DNA from: Scolanthus callimorphus
Lineage: Eukaryota; Cnidaria; Anthozoa; Actiniaria; Edwardsiidae
DNA length: 64,000 nt
Direction of reading: 5' to 3'
Assembly: GCA_033964015.1 (NCBI GenBank)
Contig: CM066915.1
Location: forward strand, 13,680,372-13,744,371
This document shows, piece after piece, positions 1 to 12,000 of the stretch. The position numbers and the translations under genes are program-made. The notes under the pieces were generated by a model. That model did no database searches. It was not told the DNA's origin and worked only from the letters and a program-made list of their open reading frames with translations. How positions within the stretch are numbered: position 1 is the stretch's first letter; every line of letters starts with the position of its first letter.

Positions 1-2195
1 AAATTTGGTGAGAAATTGGATTTTTTGATAAACCATTTGACTTGTGAGTGGAAATTATAGATCATGTTACAGTGAAACCAGATGTTCTCTTCCTTACAAT
101 TTTGCAATATTGCCTAGCAACATTGATGGACAACTTGCTTGAATCAAATCTTTTGTATCTGTCTTCAAGATGTTGTACCAGAACTTGAAATATTTTGTTT
201 CCAAAATCCTTCAATTATGGTCTGCCCTCCAGTGCTCAGACATGTGGCGAATTAAAGTTGCTCACGAGAAATTGCAATTTGATACCAAAGTTGTCCATCA
301 GTGTTGTCCATCAGTGTTAAGAGCAAAGAAACAACCGGTGTGACTGTAATAATACAAATTTCATTTCACTTCTCCTAGTTACTATGCATTAAAGAGGAAA
401 GTTTTTTTTAGAAGCACCTGATAAAAGATATAATAGAGGGTGGGACATTCAGAAGTAACTTGTTGTGCATTGTTTGTTGCAGGTTCAGAAGGTGTAGGTG
501 TACATGTATATGCCCAATTCACAAAAGGAACATAATGCCATTCTTGTCTGGATGACACAAAACAACTGCATCCTGCAACCAAATAGCAATTTCTAGCACA
601 AGTGCTGGTGGTTCAGGCATGCAACATGTTAGATATTACAGTAATTACGAGAGCATTTCATCGATTGATTTTCAGAAGTAGAACTATAGCAGGGGCTACT
701 TTTAAGAGTTTTCACTAGTTTACTGCTCAGAAGAACATCACAGTGCTGTATCAAAATCCTCTTTGCTTCAATTTTTCTTGTGAAAATTATGTTGCCACCT
801 CAAAACCCAATGTTGTCAACAGGTGTAATTTTGTCAACTGCCCAGGTTCCACTATTACAGAACTTGTCAGTGTTAGTAATAAATAGCACAATAAAAAGTT
901 CACCAATTTGGAGTCTCATCGTTTTCATGGACATAATCCACCATTTAATACCAGGGAGGGTGTGGAAAAACTGAGCTTGTATTTTCAGGGTGGGTACCCT
1001 TCAGTCTGGGTATTTACACATTGTTTGACAAAATCCCAGTTTGGTTAGATACAAAATCTGGGGTTGTAAATCATCAGTAGTCAAATCAATTGAATTCCAG
1101 GATAGGTTATTCAAATCGAGCCTCTCGAGGTATGGTGAAACTTGTCCAGACATTTTCTTCAGACTTGTCCAGGTTATCACACAAACTAATCAACATGTTT
1201 GTTTGGTCACCATGACATTTTTTTTCCATTATACTATAACAGTGTGACCAGGGTTTTCAAGCAAAATTTATGTATCTGCATGGTGCTGAACTTTTATTTC
1301 TCAACCCAAACTATGACATCTTTCCACTTGATCTAATTCCACTGGAAGGCCCCGAAATATCAGGGTAAACTGGTAGGATAAAAAAGAAATCGTTACGATT
1401 GCTAAACAAAAACAACGTCATTTTCCTTGCACTTGCAGTTTGAATTTCAGTCTGACCCAGTTTAAGCAGTCGCAAATGAAGGTCCACAGATCCTAAACAT
1501 GATCAAACAATTTTTATTTGCAATATACAGGCAGCTGAATAAACGTTTTATTTTATCCTTCCCGCTTTCAGAATAAAAACAAAACAAACGAGAAATAGAA
1601 ATAGAGCGCTATTTGATTACAAATTCGTGATACTCAACAGTGCTTTTCCCTGAGTTGAGTCTGCAATGTAAACTTGGAGAGCAGCGGTTGTTGCGCATGG
1701 CATAAGCAAAAAAGTCCCCTGTTGTTTCACTATGTCAGTTTAGCAAACTCCCAAGAACGAGGAATTTGATTGGTTTCGAATCTCGGAATCTGAGACAATT
1801 ATTTACCTCATTAGATTGTGTTGCCAACCAAATTTCATGAGTGGCACATGTTTACGGCGATTTTTATTAAAAAAGCTGAAGAAAAGTCAGTCAACAAACC
1901 TAATGAAGTAACAAATTAGATTTATTTTTCTCAAAAATCGGCCTCACAAATCTTCTGAGCGTTGTCTGTGAAAAACACGCTTGCACTGAAACCCGAGTTG
2001 AACAAGGCATGAATGAAAATTCTAGGCATGCACTTTTCTCCTTTATTTATTAACTTGACAAAAATGGAAACTAGGAGCCCGAAGGAACTATAATCTACAA
2101 TATGTCGACAAAATACAATCGAAAGAGCTAATTCTCAAAGTTACCTGAGGATAGTGTGTCTTGCAACGGGACTCATCAGCAGCTTTCTTGTAGTT
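1..2195. other. Non-coding AT-rich stretch, no gene recognised
   Basis: No exon with recognisable protein similarity is visible on either strand. Open frames here are under 70 codons and look like chance. One short stretch at 780-974 vaguely resembles a decayed helicase motif II and is treated as a weak observation, not a gene. If Dicer continues upstream, this is probably Dicer intron or promoter-distal sequence. Confidence 0.5.
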
Positions 2196-2625
2196 TTTTT
2201 TGCGAGCGAACTGTCCGTCACAAACAAGTCTAATCAAGTGGTTAGTTCTCCCTCTTCCTCCCTAATGATAACCTCATAAAGCCATTTCACAAGGATTCGT
2301 GTTGCTGTTTTATCCTGCTAAATCGCTTTTTCCCTCAAATATCCAGTGTTTACGGTGTTTATTCACTCCATTTTTCCAACAAACTACTTGTGCAACGAAT
2401 GGCTGCCGACATTGTTTTTGCGAGCGAACTGTCCGTCACAAACAAGACTTCAAAGTTAGTTCTCCCTCTTCTTGCCTATTGATAACCTCATAAAGCCATT
2501 TCACAAGGATTCGTGTAGCTGTTTTATCCTGCTAAATCGCTTTTTTCCCTCAAATATCCAGTGTTTACGGTGTTTATTCACTCCATTTTTCCAGCAAACT
2601 ACTTGTGCAACGAGGCCGCCGACAA
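2196..2625. repeat. Two tandem direct copies of a ~218-bp unit
   Basis: The unit starting GCGAGCGAACTGTCCGTCAC occurs at about 2202 and again at about 2420. It runs through the same landmarks in the same order both times (CCATTTCACAAGGATTCGTG, a run ending in CTAAATCGCTTTT, then CCAGTGTTTACGGTGTTTAT). Copies differ by scattered substitutions and small indels. No coding capacity is evident, so this is a local tandem duplication of unknown origin. Confidence 0.8.
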
Positions 2626-4851
2626 ATAATGTTCATCTCGGAAACGTTTGGCGAATATGCTTACAAATGCTCTTCAATTTGAGCTTGTAATTCCTTCTTG
2701 GATGAAATGATACAATATCTTGTTCGCTACGATTTTGTTGAAAATGGCTGGAAATGTCCGCCCTTTTCTGCAGCTTTTCGAAGTATTGCTTGCAAACAAA
2801 ACGTCCGTATGCAAATCATCTAAGTTTGCGTGAGTTTTGTAACGCGCGTAGTTTTAAAACACCCGGTGTATGTCCATCACCGGGGCAACACAGATACGCC
2901 CACGCAGGAAACCATCTGAGTTTAGCTCGATGGGTTAGTTTTGTTTTTATGAATTTATCTTTTTTTTTTATCTCGTGCATTAGCCGATGGTGCTCCACAG
3001 GAGTTCCGCTATCAAATGTTCTCAAAATACTGTAGCAATTTCCCATCATCTGGCACCACTACACCATCAGCACTTCAACATCAGGATCATTCCTATGCTA
3101 CACCTAAATGTCATGCTTCTGGACCTGCGAAAAGAAATTCACAACAAGTTACCCATGATCAGCCTAAAATACTCTCAGTTATACCTTGCATTGGTCCATT
3201 ACATGTCTCTTTTAATGCAAGAGAATCTGTTTTCAATGATTTCTAAGGAATAATCTAAAAAAGCCTTACATAATTGAGAAATGTCTGCATGTACCGATAT
3301 ACAAAATTCTACCAGTAACTTGAAACCAAGGCTTAATTTTATGAATGAAACAAAAGGAAAAAGATTATTAATTCCCATATGCTGATGCCTCTGTCTGACC
3401 CGAGTAACATTGAATAAAAATGTGCAATAAAGTCACAGCTCTTGTAGTGAAGATGCAAATAATGCCAAAAATGGTTCCAAAGAATGCTAATTTTTATCAT
3501 TTGCCCCAATTTTGTAATTGATTTTGATATGATAGAGTGATAACCAATATAATAATAATAATTTAATTCTCAGTGGAGTAAATGTGGTATTCTATGTTAG
3601 AATTCCATAAATCTGAAAATTATAATACTCATAAGATAACAAATGTGATGTTAAATTTGGAAGACGCTCTTCCTAAGACTTACAACCCGATCGTTGTCAA
3701 ATAAAGACAAGATCTTACATGAAACTTAGGCATTATGCTGTTGCCGTTTTAAACTCTCGATGTGGCTTTTTGTTCGCCGTTGAAATAAATTTACTATCAC
3801 CCAATTCGCACATTATACACAACTTCACTCATAAACAAAGTTCCCTAATTTTCGAGTCAATGGGCTTCTTGAAACTGAATTTCATATGGAAAGGGCAAAT
3901 CATTTTCACTGATATCCTTGTGGTATTCTACTCTACTTTAAAGATAGCACAGATGCTAAAATGTCACAAAACAAGATAACAGTTAAATGGAGATAGGAAT
4001 TTCTGTGTGTAGTTGCAACCGATTTTAATTATGTTATGTTGAAGAAGCAAATACAAACCCCAACTTACCGTGGGAGTGAAGTTTGAAGGATATACCATCG
4101 GGTATACGCATTAGAAACCCTAGCTGCCAACCGTGTTTATGATGGTCGCCATGTTGTACCAAGGAGAAATGCTCCGTGACTTTGGTTTAGTTTCACAAGT
4201 CAACTGCTCCTATACACAACTGCTTTATTCGCTAAAATTATCCATCGGAAGTTCCCTTCAAGCACTAGCTAATTTCGAGCCAAGATCATGTTCGGAAAGC
4301 TGTAAACTCTAGCGTATTTACAACCTCTCGCAATCCGCCATTATTCACAACATGACTTCTGCTTGGTACCTATTGCGCTTGCGCAACAAATTGGGCCCTT
4401 GCTCTCCAAATGTTGCTTTCGAAAGAAAGACTGAATTTGACACTTGAAGTCATATGTTGGCTTCTTAACTGCTTTTGGTAATGTCGCAGTGATGTCATAT
4501 AACTCTCCATTCTTCAATTCCACCTCTTTTTTAAAGCCACAGTCGAATAAAGTTCTATTCATTTTACCATAAACGAGAAACGATTGAGACAATTTCACAC
4601 ATCTGATCGAAACTGGGGACCGTGGCGAGGTGGCATGTCAATAGGTTTAGTCAGCGGTCCTTCTTTTCAAAACAACAAGGAACGCCTTGCACAATTCTCG
4701 CTCTCGGCGGCTCAAACAGTGTAGCCGAAATTGCTGTGTGATCAGGTTCTAATCGAACATAAATCCTTCCATTTTGTAACTGATATCAAAATTTCGATTA
4801 CATTTAAAGTGGATAACAATGGGATAAGAGTATGAGGTATTTATAGAGTCC
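2626..4851. other. Non-coding stretch with one unrecognised minus-strand ORF
   Basis: Mostly AT-rich sequence without recognisable genes. An 85-codon open frame on the minus strand (4598 to 4341) has mixed composition but no family I recognise and no convincing splice sites. It may be chance or a remnant. Nothing else is supportable. Confidence 0.4.
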
Positions 4852-5195
4852 AGTGTTCGGGGATATCATGCATATTTTGCGGATGCGTCTGTAACCATAG
4901 GAGAGGTGCTACTTTGTGAAAGAGAAAGAGCAATGCTTACGATAAGTATGCCATCGCCGTGAAAATGAAGCAGAAATATTGGTTGGACATGTTCCCAAAG
5001 AGTTCTCCAAGATATTCAGCAGGTTTTTGGCTGACTATGGAGAGATTGAGGAAGAATGCATTGGTGGCCCGGTACAACAGAGATGAGGGGAAAGGACTTG
5101 AGATCCCAGTGGACTATAGACTCACAGGAAATTTAAAGTACTTGGAGAAACTGGTATCCAGACTAAAGAAAAGGCAACCAACTTGCAATCTTGAT
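4852..5195 (+). pseudogene. HIRAN-like domain protein remnant, frameshifted
   Basis: Across two reading frames the sequence reads like a HIRAN-type module, the DNA-end/ssDNA-binding fold known from HLTF/Rad5 and from small stand-alone metazoan proteins. An opening Y-H-A-Y-F-A-D stretch is followed by GEVLLCERE, NAYDKYAIAV (the usual N-x-x-D-x-x-A-V-A-V core), VGHVPKEFSKIFSRFL (the VGxVP core) and finally GKGLEIPVDYRL plus a lysine-rich tail. The core is split by at least two frameshifts: the VGHVP segment is in a different frame from the segments on either side, and a stop follows in its own frame. It has no visible intron. HIRAN-like is inference from motif order. It lies within a presumed Dicer intron, about 540 bp upstream of the first Dicer exon I can see. 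Confidence 0.6.
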
Positions 5196-5731
5196 ATTTC
5201 AGATGTCAGAAAATGCCAGATCTTAACTTGATGATTATTGAGTGCAAGGGATTATACTATGTGGTGCATTTAAACACCCCTTGTGGAAGGACCAAGATCA
5301 ATACAGTATCAGACACATTTATATACATTCTTCTTAGTTTTAGTTACAGTACTGTATATGAGATTGTTCTCTTGTAAAAAATTGCAATTTGTTTTGTAAT
5401 TACAGTTCTTTGTAATTCTGTTACACATTTGTGTGATTTGTAGGTACAGTACTATAATCAGATTTTTCCAATCTACATGAAATTGCAATGCAACCCCAGA
5501 TATAAGAACCTGTTTAAATTTGCTTGACTAAACAGGTTATTATATTTTGGGGTATTAAAATGGCAAATTTCTGCCAGCAGGTTCTTAAATCCCTAGGTTC
5601 TTACACGCGGGTTTTTACTGTATCCTAATCCCGGGTTCAAAGCACTTGGCCAGGGGCTACATCGACTGGTGTTCAAGCCCTTGTAAAGAGCTTGATTTGC
5701 GATTGAAAGTATGGTGTTTGTTTTTTGTCAG
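5196..5731. other. Presumed Dicer intron sequence
   Basis: No coding signal seen. The stretch ends in a pyrimidine-rich tract with TTTTTTGTCAG at 5721-5731, a good 3' splice site for the first recognised Dicer exon. Confidence 0.5.
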
Positions 5732-6023
5732 ACGTCAACTGACGAATCAGTCGGCTACTACGCGACGAAACCGGACGAAATACGTTACCCATATTCTAAC
5801 TCAAAAGAAATCAATGAGGTGGAAAAAGAGCTGAGCGGGATTCTCAAGGCGAAAGTTCTCTCCCCTTGGCAAGAACTCCTCGAGGACTTCAGGGTAACTG
5901 GTAGCGAAGAGAAATCCGCTCTCAAGAGCGTAAGAAGCATGTGTAAAGAGTGCTGGGATACGCTGGAGGAGTTGGGTGCATTAGCAGCTAATGAGGTAGC
6001 AGGGTATCTCATCAAGGATTTAG
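5732..6023 (+). CDS. DICER1: Dicer exon: linker and helical insert between helicase lobes
   Basis: This exon starts at [16 protein letters not shown], which matches the conserved Dicer segment after the DExH lobe (T-S-T-D ... Y-A-T-K-P). It continues to [20 protein letters not shown], the helical-insert segment whose usual form is L-G-x-x-x-A-x-x-V-A-G-x-L. The acceptor is TTTTGTCAG and the donor is TAG|GTAAGA after 97 codons plus one base. That phase fits the next exon at 21290 exactly, which supports one gene across a 15.3-kb intron. Confidence 0.85.
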
Positions 6024-9000
6024 GTAAGAAAACAGTAAGTGCCCAGTCTCACGCGCGCAGACGGCACGCCAGTGAAATGAAGGAACAACACCAAGCGAGA
6101 TGTCGAAATTTGGGGAATCAAAATTCTTCCTTTGAGCAGATTACATACTTATTACATTTAGTTTTCGCACTATTTAATTTCCTTTCCTTTCCTTTCGGGG
6201 TAACGTAAAGCAGTTCTCAACTCTCTTGACTATATCTTGAAATGTGTTTGTAGTTTGCCTTTTACTTTCCTAAGAAATTATGTATTAATTTTATGATTAT
6301 TATCATCATCATCATTCATCATTTAAATTTGACCCTCGGCTCCACCTAGTGCCACTCTTACGCTACCTTCGTGCTCTCTCAACTATCCGCGTGCTCCAGA
6401 ACTGGATATACGCACGCTAAGCATGGACCAAACTTAACATCCATCTGACTCTATTCGTGCTATGTTCTAAGTATGTATTATATCAATACTCTTCCCAAAA
6501 AATCCTATCCTGATGATCCTCCCAGCATCTTTTGAGAGAAAGCCTGAAAGGTGTTTTTTCCTGGTATTTTTCATGCTCTTGTGTGATTTTCTAGCCTGCG
6601 AAAGCCGACACCACTTAGCGCTCGCCGCCAAAGAGTTTCCGCGCGCTCAAGCCAAACATTCCATACTCATTAGGTATCTTGACTCAAATCTGGTCAAAAG
6701 GATAAGGTGGCCGGTTTAACTTTGCTCAACTTTTTTCGTCTTATTTGAATTCCTTACTATAAAATACTTCGTGTGCTATATATAATATAAAATTGGCCAC
6801 GTAATACTTTTGACCAGATTTGGGTCAAATACATTATCAGTATGTAATGTTTGGCTTGAGCGCGCAGACGCCTCTTTGCGGGAGTCTCTTTCAGCGAGAG
6901 CTAAGTGATGTCGGCTTTCGCAGGCTAGTGATTTTCGGGAAAGGTTTTTCGGCAGTAGACGTCGCTCCAAGGGAGGATTTTGTCAGTTTTCCAATATCCG
7001 AAGTAACTTTCTATAGATCGAACAGCTGTTTTCGATTCCCCAGCCCAGTAAGGAACAAAATACCCCGGTCCCAGGGTGAAGTCAGAGGGGCGAAGTTCCC
7101 TTTTTTCTACGTTTTTTATAACATAGCTACGATATAACGCGTGCCTCTAGTGATTGGTCAGTTTTTATGAAGAAGTTTCAGGAGGGACGCACGTAGTCAA
7201 GGGCAACCAAAGATGATCCGGCACGGTCAAGTTATATTGTGGTTTGAAGCGGGGAGGACATTTCCTTTAGCTTTCGCAAGAAACATTTTATTTTGGGCAA
7301 ACAAGCCGTTTTTTTAAGCTCAAACAATCGCTACTGAGAATGTAAAGAATATTTTGATGATAGTTTTTTATTTCTCCGGCCTTACTTGTTTTCATGACGT
7401 AACAGTCGTCCAGCGAACGGGACATCCCCGGTTTACGTAAACTCGCCAAAAAAGCGGAAAGATTTGGTACACTAAAGGAAGAAAAAAAATTGGCTCCCTC
7501 TATTAATCAAACATTACGAAGAAAGATGACAATCCATGCAGTGGACAGTTTAAAGATCGAGAATTCGTAGGATGAATAATTTTGCTCAAAGCGCGTGAAA
7601 ACCTTCAAAGCGCGTGAAAACTTGTTTCGCAATGTATGACTTACTCGGCATTTTCCCAACGAAATGAAACCTCGCACAATTTTTATCAATGTTTCCTTCA
7701 GATACTGTACTATAATTAATTTTAATCCAGTTCGGTTTAAACATATTATTTCACAAGTTTTGATACCCCACTTCTTCTCAGAAGTTCCACATTATTCCAC
7801 ATCATTGCCACGTTGTTGCTCCATAATATTGCCTTGATTAATTTGAAAACATTATTATGTTTGCCTCTAGCTAAAATTCATTCACTAGCTGGAAATGTAA
7901 TCAGAAAGTAACCTGCTTATTTGTGCTCACGATTTGGAATTTCTTTTGTAATATATAGACTGCAAATGCGTCACTCGGTCAAGAATCCTATACGCGAGCC
8001 TTGATTCAATTGAACATAGACAATTAATAAACACAGCTCAAAAACCGCGCTCTAAATAAATACATTCAGATATGTACAAACTAGATCAGAACATTATTTC
8101 ATTCGTTTACCACTGTAATTGGCCTGGTAAACTAAACAATAACGGTGAACGGTATCATGTGGGAACAGCTGCTGGCGGCGACAATTCATCACTCGTAGTA
8201 AAGTTTTCCTTTCAGTAATTTTGCAGTTAAGAAAATATCCGAAATTTTGCGATCTTTTGTTATCTGTGAATTAAGTAATATTTAAAAGCCGACTATGAGG
8301 ACTTGACGGGATTTCAAAGTCCGCGCAATTAGTTCCAGTCGGCTCGGACTGTATGAATGGTATTTCCCGCACGAGTGCTTTCAAAACAACTCACAAAAAA
8401 GTTATTAATCGCCATCGGTATGCTTTTTAGATAGAAGAGCGCCTTGAGACCATCTTTCAAATATCCTTTAACGACCTATAGGCTTATTTATTAATATTTT
8501 TTATGTATAAAATAACAGACAACGTGTAAAAGTTAACACCCAAGTTTCCAAGCAAGAGGTGCGTTGGCTCGAACATCCACGGTACTGACACGGTCACGTT
8601 AGCTTAGTGCTGGGTATTATGATTTTATCTTTTAAGCTGAAGCACACACACACACACACTGCTTTTATGCTTTAGAATTATCCAGCAAAATTACTTTCCA
8701 AATGCTTATGGATTTAATGTCCATAGTTGAATTTATTTATTTAGAGCGCGAATTTTGAGTGTTGCGTTTGATTTTGAATCAGGGCGCGCGTCACTGTGTA
8801 TCCTGTGTAGCATTCTTGAACGAGAGTGCATTTGCAGTGTATATATTACAAAGGAAACCCCAATTATTATCACTACGCGCGGCCAAATTGTAAAGCGCCC
8901 TCTCTAAAACGCTCTATTTTTGCGGGCCAAATGGCAAACAGCGGGCCGCAAATACATTTACCGCCCTCATTCTGATTGGCCGTGATGGCGCTCTGCTGCC

Positions 9001-12000
9001 ACGCTAGACCAATCAGATCACGCGGATACCATTTTAGTGCGAGTTTGTGGCGGGAATTCACTCGGTGAAATTTTTCGGCGAATTTTTCTAACTTTCTCTC
9101 GTTTCTTTATCGCCATGGAATTGGAAGAAACCCCGTATTTCACTCTCAGTAGCCAAAACTCAGACTTGAACATTGATCAGTTAGCTAAATGAACAAGCAA
9201 AAAACACAAAGAAAGAGACCGAGTGGGGAATAAGGAAGTTTGAGAAATGATGCCACAAGGCACACGCGAAACGTTGTTGTCGAATTTACCATCGTAAAAC
9301 AAGTCATAAGTGAAATTCTACGGAAATTCTACGCCGAAGTTAAAACAGAGAAAGGGAAGCCTTGACGCCGAGTACTCTGACAGGAAATAAGCAGCGATTC
9401 ATCGCCAAATCACACCGGTGAGCCGAAACCTCAACAACAATAAGCTTAGTCTCATGTTCGAAGCGAAGGCGAACAAGTTGTTTCCTAGAAAAAGAAAATA
9501 TTGTGGAACCGAAACATAAACTCGCTATCAGTCTGGGAAACAGTACTTAATTCGACAGCCACGGACAGAACACCGACGAAAAATGGAGGGCTCCGGAGAT
9601 ATTGGTTGAATTTATCTGTTTTTTTGGTGTGCTTTCGTTTCGCGGGTCGAGGACGGGAGGGATGGCGAGAGCTGACTAAAAGTAAGCCTACAAAAAAACA
9701 GTTAAAAAACATTTGCCATGTTTTCATTTGTATTGCCTTTTGGGATTCTTATTACCCTGCTAGCAGAGTAGAATTTTATGTGCTTTTAAAAGTTGTGATT
9801 CTTTTTGTTTCATGTATTAACCTAAGTTTGTAATCTCAACGGGCGAAATAATTGTGAACGATACGATTTTTGCCTTTGCTTTATCTAAGCTTACAGTATT
9901 CAATTCGGTTTGGACGAACACTATCATACTTGTATTATTTGGCCTTGTGTAGTGATAATAATGATAATAACATGACTTTTGTCGGGCATATAGTTGATTT
10001 GTGTCCCTCGTAGCATCATTTGCACCCTCGCTGCGCTCGGGCGCAAATGATGCTACTCGGGCCCCAAATAAACTATATGCCCTCCAAAAGTCATGTTATT
10101 GTCCTAATCGCGAGCACAAATAAGCAGGTTACTTTCTGATTACATTTCCAGCTAGTGAAATGAATTTAAAGGCAAAATAACGTTTTCAAATATATATTAT
10201 GGAGCAACTACCTGGCGATGAGCCTATTCATGTGGAACTTTTAAGAGGAAGAGGGTATCAAAACTTGTGAAACTAATATGTTAAAACCGTACCAGATTAA
10301 AATTTATTATAGCACATTATCTCAAGGATAAAATCTCATTGATAAAAATTGTGTGAGGTTCCATTTTGTTGGGAAAATGCCGAGTAAGTCATAAATTGCG
10401 GAAGGAGTTTCACGCGCTTTGACGTTTTTTTCAAGATAACACCCAGATTTGCATAGCAAATTATTCACCCTACGAATTCTCGATCTTTAAACTGTCCACT
10501 GCATGGGATATTGTCATCTTTCTTCATAATGTCTGATTGTGCATTTGAAATACAAAGGAAAAAACAAATGCTACCACTCGTGTTGCCATGCTTTGTCTGC
10601 CTTCTCAAGTTGAGTACTAATTTGCCTCTTGAACCAATTAAATTGGTGCTTGAACGTAGTGCGCAGAAGCGCATTAATTGTCCTCAATGCGGTTCGCATT
10701 CTCGAACCCAGAGCTCCCCGGCTCGTCTCCTCGCGGCGGAGGCTCTGGTGACAGCCACTGACGCGTGCGCGAGATTTGATACAGAGCCGTCGAGAGAAAC
10801 CCCAACGTTCAAAATCAGCCAATCAGCGGCGACCCTTAAATGGATGTTCCCAGAGCCTCCCCTGTGAGCAGACGAGCCGGGGAGCTCTAGGTACGAGATT
10901 GCGCGGTTCGTAACCAACGTGGTAATACAGGATCTCAAGATTAGAATAAGGATTATCCTTAAATGTTAAATGCGCTTGATTTAAAGGCCCATCACCAACC
11001 GGGAGCATTTGCGCCCCGTTTTCTTTTGTCTTCAAATTGTTCCATTCTTTTTCGGGTGCTCTGATTGGCTAAGAGTCCGCAAAGGCTCTCGGTTGGTGAT
11101 GGGCCTTTAAGGATTATCCTTATTACCATTATCTTCGTTCTATCATAGACTATGCATAGAACGAAGCAATGTGTATTAATGAACACTCTAAAATAGTCCG
11201 AACCCCCCCCCCCCCCCCCCAAAAAAAAAAAAAGAATAATAATAATAATCAGCCCTTTCGCCCTTTCGGAGCGCTCTAAACAAGTGTACTAATGCAACCC
11301 ACATACATGTGGGACACTTGCGCATGTCAAGTAACCATTATAATGTAAGAAGGATAATCCTTAAAACAAGGCATTTACCATTTAAGGATAATTATTCTAA
11401 TCTTAAGAACCTGTTGCAATACAAAGTTCAATGAGGGATTCGTCAAAACTTAGGATTATTTAGTCATTATTTTGCAGAACTGGTTATAAACAAACACAAA
11501 ATTCGCATTATGCAACCACATTATGGAGTAGAAAGAAATTGCTCGATATCGCGTTTAATAACACCGAGTTAAGACTATAGCCCTCCCTTCGAATTGTTCG
11601 CTTTCATTGTTTAAGTGCCACCGAAAACAACAGAAGTTTAACCAACTTCCCCCGAACGGATTTTCACACGTATTTCTCACAATATGTTCCTGAGAATTTG
11701 CTGTATAAAATCCCATGTTGCATTTTTGCCAGGTTAAAAGCTAAATTGACAGGTCTAAATCTGTCATTTCTGTGTCACACCTTCCTACCCATAGCTTGAC
11801 CGAGGTAAGGGGCCGACCATTTGACGTTTGTGGGGGGTGGGTTTTTTTGTCAGTGCAAGATTTTTTTTAGAACTATGTTATGCGGTGAAATTTTTTTTCC
11901 CAATAAGAAAGAAGGGTTTTAGTCACCATTTTGCTGTGTAGGAAATTTTTTTGCAAGAATTTTTTTTTTTTCAGAAAAGCCCCCAAGAGTTAAATGGTCG

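Larger units (their letters stand above)
10919..11425. mobile_element. Inverted-repeat element with ~45-bp arms, host of a nested MITE
   Basis: The left arm at 10919-10965 (TCAAGATTAGAATAAGGATT then ATCCTTAAATG) matches the reverse complement of 11372-11425 (CATTTAAGGATAATTATTCT then AATCTTAAG). The arms have small indels at their outer edge. The interior holds a nested TTAA-flanked MITE, a poly-C/poly-A tract and no coding sequence. Confidence 0.6.

Noticed and set aside
5646..5731. Upstream extension of the first Dicer exon
   Set aside because: Residues before T-S-T-D do not fit Dicer and a strong splice acceptor ends at 5731.
10511..11035. Overlapping open frames of 70-118 codons on both strands
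   Set aside because: They are MITE inverted repeats and flanks read in several frames; composition and frames do not suggest protein.
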